Source: Laburnicola sp. R22_1
Taxonomy: Eukaryota; Ascomycota; Dothideomycetes; Pleosporales; Didymosphaeriaceae
Assembly (NCBI GenBank): GCA_014281115.1
Contig: JACONQ010000017.1
Span: 1,798,001 to 1,862,000, forward strand
Length of the DNA: 64,000 nucleotides
Reading direction: 5' to 3'
The notes beneath the pieces are model-generated. The model did not search any database and had not been told where the DNA came from. It saw only the letters and a list, made by a program, of their open reading frames with translations. Shown here one piece after another: positions 36,833 through 49,884 of the stretch (the first letter of the stretch is position 1; each line of letters opens with the position of its first letter). Position numbers and translations under genes: made by a program.

Positions 36833-38038
36833 CTATGCAAACACTTTGAGGAAGCCCCAGAGCCCTACGCCGCACAGAGCGGGAATGGTGAGATTGTCGT
36901 CCCAGCCAAAGAGGTCGATGGCCTCGCTGGCGCTCGCTACGAGGCCCGCCCAGAGCGACATGGCGCCCAGAGCTACGTAGCCCGTCACAGAGCCTTCAGC
37001 GACAGAGAGACCGAGGGTCTCGCGGATGCTGGTGGAGAGCGCAAGGACGCCCTGGTAGGCGAATGCGTTGACGCCCGTGTCGTACTCGGAGTATATGGGC
37101 GCGAGCCAGCCCCAGAAGAAAGCGGCGGTTAGGATGCCCATAATGCAGGCTGCGATGGAGCCGGCGAGCGACTTGCCTTTTCGTACGCTCCATGTGCGGT
37201 GGCCCCAGAGACGGCCGAAGGTCGAGGCGGCCGTGTCGCACCAGCTGAGCAGGAGGACGCTCACGACGCCGATGTCTTTGGGGAAGAAGCGCAGGACGAT
37301 CCAGGCGCCGAGGAGGTAGGAGATGACGCCGTTCCAGCCGTCGACTTCGGATTCGCGCATTAGGGCGCCTAGGCATCGAATGTAGAAGCGGTTGACTTGC
37401 CAGTATTTGTGGCGGATGAAGTCGGTCGCTGCGATGGGGATGAGGAGGGTGAGGAGGACGGGGTGTATTTGGTCGGGTTGGCGGCCGGTGCAGTAGAAGA
37501 AGATGGTTATGAAGCCGATGGAGACGTGGAGGATCTTGCGGGGGACTTCGTGTCGGTGGATCTATCTATGTTAGTCCACAGTCAGACTATAACTGAACAC
37601 GCAACTTACAAAAGATCTCCATTTCTGGTGTATAGGAATAAGACCCAGCGGACTCGGACTCCTGCTCATCTCGCGCCAGAAATTCTTGTTCGCCGCCGCC
37701 GGCGACAAGTGCCCATTGACGGTGCCATTCGGCAGCGTCAGCTCAGCCTTCTTCGCCTTGGTGTTCCCATTCAGCTGCCTCTTCGCCGTCAGCCCGCTCA
37801 TGCGCCGCCGCCGCCCTTCAAGTATGGGACTCCGGCTCCTAGCCCTGGCCCTCTTCTCTGGATCCGAGCCTGACGAGTCTTCGTCGATGGGCGGCGGCGT
37901 CGTAAGCCTTTGCTTGCGCGCCGTGGAGCGCGTCGTCGGGCCGAAATACCCCTCCTTCGCGCTCGCTTCTGAGGGTGTAGGCGATGGCGAAATCACCCGC
38001 GGCGTATGCGGAATCTGGTACTGTTTCGAGGAGGCCAT
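36833..38038 (-). CDS. DGK1: CTP-dependent diacylglycerol kinase (Dgk1-like)
   Basis: Exons 38038-37610 and 37561-36833 flank a 48-bp intron (37562-37609) and encode 385 residues. The Dgk1 family phosphorylates diacylglycerol to phosphatidate with CTP in the ER/nuclear membrane, opposing the Pah1 phosphatase. The family block is clear: MRESEVDGWNGVISYLLGAW, then LLSWCDTAASTFGRLWG, then RKGKSLAGS. About six hydrophobic segments cover residues 145-385. The first ~140 residues are Ser/Pro/Arg-rich and probably cytosolic. The start at 38038 (MASSKQYQIP) is preferred; the frame stays open upstream to 38341 but that part is low-complexity and likely leader. It is transcribed divergently from SPB4. 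Confidence 0.85.
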
Positions 38039-38863
38039 GGCGAGCTGCCAGCACAGCGGGAACGCAGGGAGCGGAGCAGCGCGGATGAGCCCGGTGAGCG
38101 AGGCGCGGGCGTCAGCGCAAAAGTACCCAAAGTCGACGAGGAGAGCAAAGTGTTCCGGTGTTTGAGTAGGAGGTGGCGCGTGGACTATAGGCTGGGCGGA
38201 GAGGTGCGCAACCGCCGAGGTGTCTTCGACATGCGTTTCAGGCGCGCGTGCAGGAGCTACGTGACTTGTTGGTGCGAATGCGGATGTGTGCGGACGGCCA
38301 CGGCGCGCATCGTCTGCCGGGGGATGGGCAGGAAAAGCCACCGTGGAGTTTTTCTTGGACGACGGTGAGCCTCCTTTTCTTTATTACGTGGATGGGGTAG
38401 GGATGTGAGATTGGCTGTGGGAGATTTGACGGCGGCTGTTAATATTTGCGGGCGTTCATGCTTCGGCGTGCCTCGTCACTCGATCTATGCACATGGGGTC
38501 GATCTACCCGGCTTGGCTGACGAGATCAGAGTGCAAGCTTGATGCTCGAGGACTGCATGTTTTAGTTCTGTTCTTTTCTGTTCTTGAGTGAAACTTATGC
38601 TGCAGGGTCGTAGAGACTATTATGTTGTGACAGGAGCTTGTTTACTGTCCTTGTTCGACAGGCCACGTGTAATCCTCGGCTCAGCTCGAGGCTTGTGACC
38701 GAGTGCACCGCCACACCACTCGCCACATTCAGCGCCACAGCTCCACAATTTTCTGCGAAGCGACAAAGTTTTGCCGCCTGTCGCGCACGCTCAATGTCAG
38801 CCTCCCCAACCAAGCGCTCTAAGAAGAAGCACAAAAACTATTAAAGTTGATGAGGGGGAACTA
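38039..38863. promoter_or_regulatory. divergent promoter region, DGK1-like / SPB4
   Basis: 825 bp separate the two start codons. The left half holds an in-frame upstream extension of the lipid kinase ORF; the right half an in-frame upstream ATG (38771) of the helicase. No specific factor site could be assigned. Confidence 0.5.
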
Positions 38864-40813
38864 ATGGCACCTCAGACGAAAATAGACCGGCAATGGAGCG
38901 CCCTGACGCCGCCGCTTTCAGAATGGATACTGGACGCCATATCCGCCATGGGGTTTACGAAAACTACGCCCGTGCAGCAAGCCGCCATACCGCTGTTCAT
39001 GGGCAACAAGGACGTAGTCGTGGAAGCTGTTACAGGATCGGGCAAGACATTAGCGTATGTTTCTGTGGTTTGACATGGAAAGGGTTCATCTAATTCGTCT
39101 AGTTTCTTGATACCAATGGTTGAGCGCCTACTTCGTCTGGATGCACCTCTGAAAAAGCATCACGTTGGGGCTATCATAATATCGCCAACACGAGAATTGG
39201 CGACTCAGATCCACACGGTGCTCACATCACTGCTCATGTTTCACGCTCCGTCGGCGGCTGCCATGAAGACCAGTGATGATCCAGATTCGAACATGGTAGA
39301 TGCGGATGCCCCAGCTCCTCCAATTTTCCCTTCTGGCACTCTAAAAATTGTGCCCCAATTACTCCTAGGAGGAATCGTTACCCCTGCTCAGGACCTCAGC
39401 GCTTTTCTGAAGACGTCCCCTACCATACTCATCGGAACACCTGGACGTCTCCTCTCACTCTTATCATCCCCACATGTTCACTGTCCGCAGTCGTCATTTG
39501 ATGCGCTGGTGCTAGACGAAGCGGATCGACTTCTAGATCTTGGGTTCAAAGATGATCTACAGAAGATACTTTCGAGGCTGCCGAAGCAGCGACGAACAGG
39601 CCTCTTTAGCGCGAGTGTCAGTGAAGCTGTCGACCAGCTGATCCGCGTCGGTTTGCGCAATCCAGTCCGCATCGCCGTCAAAGTTAAGACAAGAGGTTCA
39701 CCAAAAGAGGGCGAAGAAGGGCGAACCGAGGACAAGCGGACACCTGCGAGTCTTCAAATGGCATACCTCGTTATGCCACCTTCACACAAGATCCCTGCCA
39801 TTAAGAAGTTGCTACCATCTCTGCAACCGCAGCCACAAAAGATCATTCTCTATCTGGCGACATGTTATTCTGTCGACTACTTCCAGCACGTGCTTCCTGA
39901 AGTCCTGCAAGGATATGCGGTCATTCCGTTACACGGAAAACATCCTGACAAAGTCCGTCGGAAGAACTTTACCAAGTTCGTCGACAGCATGGTTCCATCT
40001 CTACTTATCACTACTGATGTCGCCGCTCGTGGACTAGACATCCCAGCTGTCGATCTCGTCCTGCAAATCGACCCGCCAAGCGATCCCAAAACCTTCATCC
40101 ATCGCTGTGGCCGTGCTGGGCGTGCAGGACGGAAAGGCCTTGCAGTCACTTTTCTCACACCAGGCAGAGAAGAAGACTATATTGAGTTCCTTCGAATACG
40201 ACAGACACCCATCTCGCTCCTGGAGTCACCTGAAATCTCCATCACCTCGGTCGATGCAGACGCGGTGACCAAGAAGATGAGAGATGTTGCCAAGGCTGAT
40301 AGAGCAGTCTTTGAAAAAGCCCAACGCGGCTTCGTCTCCTGGGTTCGTGCGTACAGCAAGCACACCGCAAGCTCCATCTTCCGTGTCGCAGACCTGCAAT
40401 GGGAAGAGCTAGGCCACGCATGGGGTCTACTCACGCTACCAAGCATGCCAGAACTCAAGAACTTTGAAGGCGACCGTAGACTCGGTGTAGGCGTGGACCT
40501 CGACTCGCTCGCATACAAGGACAAAGTGCGCGAGAAGCAACGACAGGAGGAGCTGCTCCATGCTCAGAGCGAAGGGGCGGAAAAGGCGGAAAGGAAGCAT
40601 GTGAAGAAGAATCCCGTTGCATGGACGCAGAAAAAAGAGCAGAGGGCGACAAAGGACGTGCGCAGGGAGAAGAAGGCGAAGAAGAGGGAACACGAGCGTG
40701 TAGCCAAGTTGACGGACGAAGAGCGCAAGAAGGAGGCAGAGCTGCAGAAAATGATTGAGCGCGTAAGAAGGGAAGCGGTTGTGGAAGAGGAGTTTGAGGG
40801 ATTCAGTGATTGA
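38864..40813 (+). CDS. SPB4: ATP-dependent rRNA helicase Spb4 (DEAD-box)
   Basis: Exons 38864-39054 and 39103-40813 with a 48-bp intron (39055-39102, GTATGT/TAG) give 633 residues. Spb4 (DDX55) acts in nucleolar 60S subunit assembly. Motifs in order: Q motif [10 protein letters not shown] (about 28-37), motif I AVTGSGKT (55), Ia PTRELATQ (91), GTPGRL, motif II DEAD (about 201), motif III as [12 protein letters not shown], and [10 protein letters not shown] (about 397). The C-terminus is Lys/Glu-rich coiled coil ([13 protein letters not shown] onward), typical of Spb4. The start MAPQTK fits the family N-terminus; ATG 38771 in the same frame would add 31 residues. Confidence 0.93.
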
Positions 40814-42685
40814 TTCACGTGCTATATTTTCCGTCCGTTCAATACATACACCGATCACTCACACTCTATAAGAATCGACACCAAAATCATATTGTCTCAA
40901 AGTACCACACTGACAGGTCGGGCTACCCATACACCAGGCTCAGCCCGCGCACTTCCCAAATAAGAATGGGCATGTCGTTTCTCGCATTGCTTGGCTCGCT
41001 TTCCTCGCTCTCTCGTCGTTTTAGGCACTGTCCATGAGGCTGAAGCCTGGTAGATAGTCTGGGGTGTGTGATGCGACATCTGGAGGGTAGGGTTTGTGGA
41101 ATGTACAGCTACACGACAGAGGTGATGTTTGAGTGCGGTTGGCTTTTGCATTGCCAATCCTGGGGTCACACATTGCACTTGGAGTTTCAATGTTTGTACT
41201 AGGACTGTATGGGGGTGCTGGGTTTGTAGCGGACTGCGAAGACGAGCAGAAAGCGCGCAATAACGTAAGGCTGACAAAATAATCTCCTGTGCGCTCAAGC
41301 ATACCTAACACTCTTTTGTGAAGACGGCTACTCTAGGGCTGAGTCCCAGCCGTCGTTACTCTCAGAAAACCAGCAGGGATACGCCGTGCTGTAGGTGTCA
41401 CTCATACGGGCGCTAACCGGGCGACCTAGTAGAGTCACGTGTTCAACTCAGCCCCGGGCCTCGGGGCCGCCCCCGTGCGCTCCACCCACCTATGACCTAT
41501 CGCTTCGATGCTTCTTCGCACCATACATCACCGCTTACCGTCGCGTCCTCAAGGTGCCGTCTCGGCCCCAGCACGTCTTCTCGGCCGGGCCTCATCCGGA
41601 TGGCTTCATCGTTCACCTGATGCCCAACGGGACCCAACTGCGCAGCCTCCGCCTGCCATTGGGCTCGCCTCCCTCATCATCACCCTTCCTAATCACTCCG
41701 GCTCCGAGCGCTCCAGACACCTCCCGCTCTCCCGTTACGCCGTCTCCGGCTGCGGTCAAGGCTCAATTGGGCGCTGCTGCTCGTCCGAGGCCCGTCTGTG
41801 GGTACCCTGCCCGTCCTCCCACACTCTTGTTCACGAGGCCCAGCCTCGATGCTCGAACGGGTGCGGATCGCCACCCGCGGGACAGGCGCCGTCTCCCGCT
41901 GGTGATGTTGCATCATGGGCGCTGCAATCCATCTCCATCTTTACGCCCACCAGGCCTCTCCGGTCGCTAGGTTCGCGCAGGGTGTTGGACCCTGACGCCG
42001 TGTGCGCAACGCCGCTTCGCCAGACTGCGTCGCTGTATCAGCCTGTATGATCTTATTTCGGCTCTTTCAGTGTCACTAAAATCGCCCGCAGCAACTTCTA
42101 CGTTCTCTACTCTTTTATCATGTTTCTCAGCTGTGACATCAGAGCACTTAGGTGCAACGCACGGGTTGCCGGCCGCTCAGGGCTAGAACATCGCTTCACG
42201 GGGCCTATGCTGTACGTGTGGTGCGAGTATGACGACGGTGCTGGCTGCCACGACACTCTCCACTGGTTCTTGGCTGCTGCGTGGATGTGAGCTCGGCGCT
42301 GCGAGTCTGATCGGCGTGCTGTTGTGCCTGCAGGCCGCTTGCGCCCTCCTTTTGCCCTTATTCACCGCAGGTGCCCCGCCCACACCTAGTCTCCTTCCCT
42401 CCCTTCCACCTCAGTTGCTGCGTTCTTTGCTTCGTCCCCGCAATCCCTCGCTATTTTTGCACTCCTACAAGCATTCTGGCCTCATTTTCGTCTCTGTCAT
42501 TGGTATCTCGCATCGCCTTCCTCGCTTGTTCCACACCTTCGTGTATATGTGCACCGGTCGGCGTCTGTCTGTTCGAAAGCAAAGTCGACTAGTACGTCCA
42601 ATATGGCTCAGGGTATGCTTCTACCACCGCCATCCAGCTAGCGCCTGGGACCTAATAGCTTCATTTAGCCACCTTCGAGAGCTCC
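40814..42685. other. gene-poor region upstream of a TM-protein gene
   Basis: Several open frames of 60-190 codons occur in both strands but are Pro/Arg/Ser-rich, overlap one another and lack recognisable domains. I read this as intergenic DNA plus the long leader of the next gene. Confidence 0.5.
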
Positions 42686-43685
42686 ATGAGTGGCTACGCC
42701 GAGTCATCCACTGCCGTGGCAGCAACACCCTCCATCGTCTCGCGCAATGACGACCGCTTGACTACCGCGCTGCGTAGTGCGAGTCCTCTCAGTTTGGACG
42801 AACTTGTGCACCTCAATCAGACCGCTCCTGCTATTCACGATATCCCTTCATCATTCGGCACGCTCACGACCACTGTGTTCAGCTCTCAGAAGGAGTCAAG
42901 CGCGACGAAACCAACGTCGGCGGGTACAAGCTATGTCATGGACGGATATACCGGCAAAGGCAAGGGCACAGTTATGGCGACATCTACGTCTTCGTTGTCG
43001 GCTACACATGGGTCTAGTTCCGAGGCGGAAGTTAAGCAAGACAATGCTCTTATCGGCGTTGGTGATCAATTCACTATCAACCCACTCAAAGGTGCAGCGA
43101 GAGCGCGAAAGCGACCGCAGGCGAACAGACGCCCAAAGCCCAAGAAGCCTGTTGTCATCATTCAGCATGCATCTCCTGTTCAGACGTCTTCCGAGACTGA
43201 CGTGGACCCCGTCACGGGACCCAGTTCCCGTCGTAGCAACAGAGGTATGTATATATGCTCGTAGAATATCTTACTCCGCTAAGCGTGATTTAGAAACGAA
43301 GTACTTCCGCCGTCGTCCACTTAAGAAGTCCGCCGATCGATTGGCCCTGGCTGACGAGGAGCGCCTCTCGCATATGAACGAAAGCAATCTCGTATCCGAG
43401 CGTCTCCCGCGCGCACGACTTTACGCTATCATCAGTCTTTGTATTGCTATTCCTCTCACATTCGCAGTTGCAGCTTTCGCTGCTCATCATACCGGGAAAG
43501 GCCGACTGGCGTTAACCAAAGGCATCATTTTCTCGGCTACAGTTCTCATCACATCCTACACGGTCATCGCCATGGCCCTGGCCAGACGACCGCTGCAAGA
43601 GGCTCTGCTCGCCGGATTGTTGGAGTTTGTTATCGGCTTTGCGCTAGTCGTCGAGATCCACGAGTTTATGGAACATGTGCCTTAA
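42686..43685 (+). CDS. conserved hypothetical protein with three C-terminal TM helices
   Basis: Exons 42686-43244 and 43294-43685 with a 49-bp intron (43245-43293, GTATGT/TAG) give 316 residues. Residues 1-186 are Ser/Thr-rich and presumably disordered, with a basic patch (ARARKRPQANRRPKPKKP). After the junction (SNR/ETKYFRRRP) come three predicted transmembrane helices at about 229-250, 261-285 and 289-312, ending EIHEFMEHVP. I do not recognise the family by name; the spacing of the hydrophobic segments and the well-framed intron argue it is a real gene. The start was chosen as the first ATG of the open exon. Confidence 0.7.
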
Positions 43686-44431
43686 CTCTCATGTCGCGTT
43701 CGGCACTTGTACAATATCTGGGGCTCGATCGGCAAATTCACCATGCTACAAGCGACCAGTTAGCCCGCTTCGTGGACATAATCTACGACTGGGTGCACTT
43801 CCACCACCGATCTGCCAACCTGCTCGCCGAGATGACCTACGAACCTTGTCTCTTTTCTCTTCATTACTCGGTTTTCATTTTCGCACCGCGCTTTCATCTC
43901 GCGCTAGATATACCAACGGTCATTGCATCGATATTCGGTGCATGTTTCTTCCATAGGACCTGTTTCTTTCGCACATACCGATTGGAGGTCCTCTTTCCGC
44001 GCCACTTTCTATCGAGAGACATACATATACGAATTTAATGCTCTTTCGTGATCATACCTCTAAAGGTCATAGTTTATTATGTTATGCAGAATCGTGCAAC
44101 TTACGTCAGCCCCAAATTCGCCACTGCAAGGACGCGTGTGCTCGGTACCGTATGCGTTGTTGCCTGGCAGATACGGCCTGAGGCCGCGTTTTGAGCCTCA
44201 ACTCGGCACTGAGGTCTTGCATAGCATCCCGGCAGTGCCAGCCTGCTGCACCGCCCCGAAGCCACCAATGCCGGCTTGCAAAACTGCAGTACAGATGTCT
44301 CTCGCGTACTGGGCGGAGCGGTTGGAACAACGCAGGTGAAAAAATTTCTCAACGAATGAAGGCCGACGCAATGGTTGCCTGCTCGTTGCCCGCAGCAGGC
44401 GGGATATTGCCCGAACAGGACCAATGGCTAT

Positions 44432-44501
44432 ATTTCGAGTACAAGCTTGATAATTTCGAGTACAAGCTTGATAATTTCGAGTATAAGCTTGATAATTTCG
44501 A
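44432..44501 (+). repeat. 21-bp tandem repeat, 3.3 copies
   Basis: Unit ATTTCGAGTACAAGCTTGATA at 44432, 44453 and 44474 plus a partial copy; the third unit has one C/T difference. The length is a multiple of three, and in the 44191-44619 frame it encodes a heptad containing FEYKLDN. Confidence 0.95.
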
Positions 44502-46515
44502 TGAAGCAGCTGTCTGCATTCTTTTCGACTCTCGATTGTGCCTGTTCGTGTGCTTCAACCACGGATCGGGTGGACACTGCGCAGCCCAATATAATCGCCT
44601 TGGCACATTGCTTAATTAGTACATAGGGCAGGGTTGCTACATTGAGCACTCGCAGGAGGAACTACCTCACCGCCATGAAATAATTCGTGACCGACGATAA
44701 GACCCCTAGACAGCCAACGATACAGTATACAAACCACATTTATAGTTTAGTTCATATAGCTAGAAGTAATTCCTTATATAAAGGAAAGGTAGGTATATTA
44801 ACTTTAAGAGCATCTTAGCATTGGACACGAATTCTTTCATGGTGGTGGCACTCGCAGCTAGCGCCACTTAGTAACACACTGCAACAAGTCACCAAATCGC
44901 TGACCAAATCTCGGGCCTCTCTTGCCCACTGGCAACGGGTCACACTTTCATACTTGTCCAATCACAGCTGCAAGCTGCCCGTTCAGGTCGGAGATTTGTC
45001 CGTGCATGCTGACGGCTGTACGCCCTGTAAGGCGGCGTTTGCGCCATCGGCAGGGATAGTGGGTATCTCCGAAGCGTGATGTATTCACACTCTGGCGGAT
45101 CCTTCGACTCTCGAGCGCACCGCTCATGCATCTGCAAGCATCATCCTGGTTGCAGCTTGGGCGTCATCCTCCAATGCATCCACAGCTAGCGCTGACAATC
45201 ACCAAGTACCTATCCATCGTGACGCGGTTGTGGAAGCATGCGAGATTTTCAAAAACGGTTAGAAGCCCCAACAAGAGAACGCAAATACACGTCGAGGACA
45301 AGCGGCTGCGACACCAAACATCACTGTTCAACCGCTCTCCTACAGGCGCGTCCGTCTGAAATGTGCAGACGCCAATCGGCAGCATCCATTCCATGTGTCT
45401 CACCCATGGCGAATGCCCGGCTACCCACACTTTTCCGGTGGACATGTAAATTGGTGTAATGGTTTGTGGCGTCTTGCTGGAAGAATGCACGGTTTTGCCC
45501 TCTGAGCTTATCGTGTTGGGCGACTCGTCTCCGTCAATCAACGCCGAGATGGAGGTGCGAGTGCGCGTTTGCAGAGACGTCGCACAAGGGGTTCGCCCCG
45601 ACCTTAGGGCGTGGGGAAGGAGACGGTACCATGAACAGCGACTGGAAGAACGGGCGCAGGCTTCCCTCCTGAGGCTCCATGCCAACCAGGAACGGGCCCT
45701 CTGTCAAGGAAGTATTAAAGAGACGCGTGTGCGCACTACCACCATGCGGTCGTCATTGTTTGATTTCTCCAGCTGACGCCGCCCCGCCCTGTTCGTCACC
45801 ACCAATCATCCCACGCGCATTACGCCTTTCCTGGAGGCATACGTACCCAAGCAACGCAGCAGCATATATCGGGAACCACCTGACCGTACACAACAAACAC
45901 AAGACGGCGCCGTCCTCTCGCCACTGCCAGGTACCAAAGAGTTACGTTACCAACCATGGTGCGCATCAGTAGTGGGTTACCCTAGTCCGTTCTCTCGCCT
46001 CTTTTTTTACCCCTGCTCCAAACCTCCCCCCCCCCAACCCCGCGCTCCCCCGCGTTTTCCGCCTCGTCCACCCACCCCTGTCTGTCAGACCTATATCGGG
46101 CCCACCGCGGGCCCACCCCCGTTCCACATGCAGTGTGGCTTGCTAACGCAGTGCCTACGGCGGGCCCAGCTCCACTCGCGGTCGGCCTCAAACGCCCCGC
46201 CCGCCCATCGCTCCGCTACATCGGCCTCCCTGACGGCACAGACGTGCTCGCCATCTACCTCTGGTGGCTCAAGCAACAACAGCACGTTCGGGCCTATCTC
46301 GAACGGTGGCCTCTTCCGACTGGTCTTGCCTCGTCGGTGCAGGCTGTGTGCGGAGCGGACGAGGAACGCGAACGCGAATCTATGGCTGAACCGCGCCTGA
46401 GGTCGGCGTCGGGTTGGGAGATGCGATCGCCGTCGCCGTCGCCGCTGGAGATGAGCTTGGAGTTGCGCGGCGTCGGCGGGCAGTTTGACTAAGGTAAGCG
46501 AGGCGGCGGCGTGCG

Positions 46516-46541
46516 TGGGATGGGATGGGATGGGATGGGAT
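46516..46541 (+). repeat. GGGAT pentamer repeat
   Basis: About five tandem copies of GGGAT. Not a telomeric TTAGGG repeat. Confidence 0.9.
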
Positions 46542-47434
46542 TATCGAGTTTTGCGAAATCTGTCGGGCGGGGCGTTTACGTTTGTGGCCGGGTTGGATTA
46601 CGGGGATACGTTATCTCGGCGTTTGGGTATGGTCGGGGTTGTCTTGCTTGGGGCTGGGGTATTTTTGGATGGAATGGATGGGTGGGATGGGCGCGAAGGG
46701 GCTGGAAGGCTGGCTGGGTCACGGGAGTTTTAGCCTACCTGCGGGATTGTTGGCATTGTCTCTCTTTTTTTTTTGCCTTGTGCGCAGTCAGTCTTGTGCG
46801 ACAGTATATAAACCAGTTCTTGTGTACGTTTTGCGAAGTGGTGTTATATCTCATGGCGTTTTAGGTCAGTTTTTCCCATCTATCTATCTACAGTACTAGT
46901 GCAAAAGTTTCCGAGCCCCGCGCACGGTCCCCAGAACACTATCGCGTCGCAATTTTTACGCGTTAACTTTTAACACCTATACCTTAACTAAATAGTATTT
47001 ATTTTATAAGAAATTAGTAGTAGTTAAAAGTGTATATTAGGAAAAGTTTTAAGCGAGCATAAGCACCTAGGGTACTTAAGCGGCTCTAAGCACGTCTACG
47101 CACGCCTACGCACTAAATACACTTAAAGCGCACTAGTAATACTACTTTTTTTTAGTGTATATATATATAAGGTTGCGTAAAAATGCGCATCTATACCGCT
47201 AGTGCACCTAGAATAGCTAGAGTACCTTAGGTGCCTATACCGCTAGTGCACCTAGGGTAGCTAGGGCAGCTAGGATAGCTAGGGCAGCTAGAATACTCTA
47301 GGTGCCTATGCTACTTATAAAATGCTAATTAATTAGCAAATAAAGCTCTTTAATTAGCTAGAATTTAAAAAAAAAAGCTTAGTAAGCTTTTAAAAAATAT
47401 TTTTTAAAGTATAAAGTTAATGTCTCTTACTAGA

Positions 47435-47721
47435 TATAATAGTCCTGTGTCGGCCTTCTTACTAAGCACACCCCATTACCTTTTTTTTATACTCTATTTC
47501 CCCTATCTGCGCTTTTTACCTTTTTAAAGGCGCCTTTTCTAGTTAGTATTAGCGTGTGGCTAGTATAGGCCTATGCCCTACGCTACCCTCTATATAAGAA
47601 AGGGCCCTTCACGTCTCTTTCTTATCTACTATCTTAGAATAGTCTTAATTTAACTAGCTCTTTTAACTATTCTAGCTATCCTAGAGAGGTTTGCCCTATA
47701 AGACCGTATACCGCTCTTATA
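47435..47721 (+). repeat. solo LTR of the outer-element family
   Basis: 287 bp, inverted relative to 6868-7155 and 23180-23467, with exact 5-bp target duplications CTAGA at 47430-47434 and 47722-47726. No internal retroelement sequence remains, so it most likely arose by LTR-LTR recombination. Confidence 0.88.
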
Positions 47722-49730
47722 CTAGATAGTAATTACTAGTTAATATAATAGTACTAATTACTAGCGTATTATATAGAACTTTTATCTAATTCTAAATTCT
47801 AAGTTTTAGAGGTTTAAAAATAGAAAAAATATAGTTTTATAATTATTTAAAAGACTTAGATTAGACAAAAATTAGTAGCTTAGTAAAGAACACTATTGTA
47901 AAAGTATAAACTTTAATAATTTTTTAACTACTTTATTTTTATTAAAACCTTTTTAAAATTTTATATACTATATTATTAGTACTATATATTTATATAATAA
48001 TATTACGTAATATATATAATAACTTGTAAAACAAAGAGTCTTCTATTAATTACTAGCTAATTACGTAATAAAAATAGTATTTTTAAATTAAATAATTAAC
48101 GACTAGTATTTTATCTATAAGTTTATTAAAAAATTAAAATTATAGCTTTACTAGTAAAAAGGTTATAAAGCTTTAAAAAAATTACTTATTTAGACTATTT
48201 ATGCATATCTATGCAAGTCTGCGCATATCTATATATCTCTAAGCATTTTTATACTAGTAAATTGCTTATATAAAAATATGCACAAATATATAAGTCTGCG
48301 CACATCTGCGTATAATTTGTATAGTTAAGTAGAAAAACTTTTCTAATATAGTAAAAACTTAATAGATCGTAAGCGTAAGTATTTAATTACGCTATACTAA
48401 AATAGGTAGAAAAATATAAAGTTATAAAAGCTTTTTAAGTGCTTATATATAACTATTTAAAAGACTATATAACACTAGAAAAAATACTACACTATCTATA
48501 ACCTCCTATATAGTAGTAGGCTAAAGATAACTATAATAAAAGAAAATTACACGCTCTTTCGCGCTATTAGAAAAATTCTAAAATTTCTTATATAGATACC
48601 TAAAAAATATTAGGTTAGGAGAATATATTACTACTTTAAAGAACTATACTATTAAGAGTTACTATACACTAATAACTTTAGTAATTTAGTCTAAGTATCT
48701 ATAGGGTAATAAAGTAACCTAAATTAAACAGCATCTATTATTTACTCTCCTACTAATTTACTAGGTAATACTATAACTTTAACTAGTATTATTAAATTAT
48801 TAAGTTTAGTAATAAATATTTAGTATAATATAGCACTAGGGCTTTAGTAGAGTAGATCTTTGGATACCCATATAAAAATATAACTACTAAATAATTTAGT
48901 AGTATAAAAGAATAAAAGTATAAGCTAAATAGTGTACGAAGCTATATAGCTTAATGCGTGCAGTTAACCTAAATAAAGTAATTTAGTTATTATAGGATAT
49001 AATAATAATACCCTATTTTTTTATTAGGCTATTCTTACTAAGAGAGATATTAACTAGCTATAGTAATTATATATTATATACGCTTAGTTATTAATTACGT
49101 AATATTAGTTTAGTATACTATGCCTATATATATATTAGTAACTACTTTATACTTATATACTATAAGTATATATAACGTGTTAACTTACTTACTAGATAGT
49201 AATACTTATTACTACTATAGCTTCCTATAAGTCTATACTATAGGTTTAAATATCTAGCAATGCTGTCTTACTTATTACATCCTCTACCCCTCTCTACTAT
49301 ATTAGAATTGCTCTAGAAGTTAACGCGTCTTACGCTTATAGCACTCTAGCTAGAAAGTATATAAATTAATAAAGTAGCGATACTATAATATACTTAGACG
49401 CTAAGAGCTATATTTAAAGAAATAGGTATATAGTATATAAAAGGCCTACTAGATCTACGCTAGATAGAAAAGACAAATCTTTAGATTATCTAGCTTAAAA
49501 AGGTTAGCCTATAGCTATAATATAAGTAGTTATGTAATAGTCTAGCGTATATAGCGTACGTAGCAAAGTTTTAGAACCTTTGCCTACTAAAGAAACACCT
49601 TTAGGATAACTATAACTATCTTGCTATATATTACTATGCGTAGTTAACTACTATTAAAGAGAATAATAATAAGAAGTATACGCACTAGTATCTCTATCTA
49701 CTTACTACTTACAACACTATATAGATATAC

Positions 49731-49770
49731 TAGTAGCGATAATAATAATAATAATAATAATAAAATAATA
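49731..49770 (+). repeat. ATA microsatellite
   Basis: About eight to ten ATA units, with interruptions, inside the mariner remnant. Confidence 0.85.
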
Positions 49771-49884
49771 ACGCGAACTAAGTTCTTTTAAAAGATAGGT
49801 AATAAAAGAAATAAAAGAAGTGTATATATAGTAACGCAATATAGAGTAACCTAAGAGTAATTACTATTATCTATAATAAGATAT

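Larger units (their letters stand above)
43686..46898. other. gene-poor region with short repeats
   Basis: No confident gene. Several frames of 80-170 codons (for example 44191-44619 plus, 45164-45685 minus, 46133-46492 plus) lack recognisable domains. A small AT-rich patch near 44,730-44,820 (TATATAAAGGAAAGG) may be a transposon scrap. The right end is G-rich on the plus strand and stops at the mariner insertion. Confidence 0.5.

Noticed and set aside
41380..41460. tRNA-like segment (GTTCAACTC box)
   Set aside because: The flanking bases cannot form a T-arm stem and no A box or acceptor stem is present.
41395..42750. Open frames of 170-190 codons upstream of the TM-protein gene
   Set aside because: Mutually overlapping, Pro/Ser/Arg/Leu-rich, no recognisable domain or splice context.
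45972..46492. Possible small genes on the plus strand before the mariner element
   Set aside because: Pro/Arg-rich, overlapping frames in GC-rich low-complexity DNA; nothing recognisable.
46516..46541. Interstitial telomeric repeat
   Set aside because: The unit is GGGAT, not TTAGGG, and only about five copies are present.
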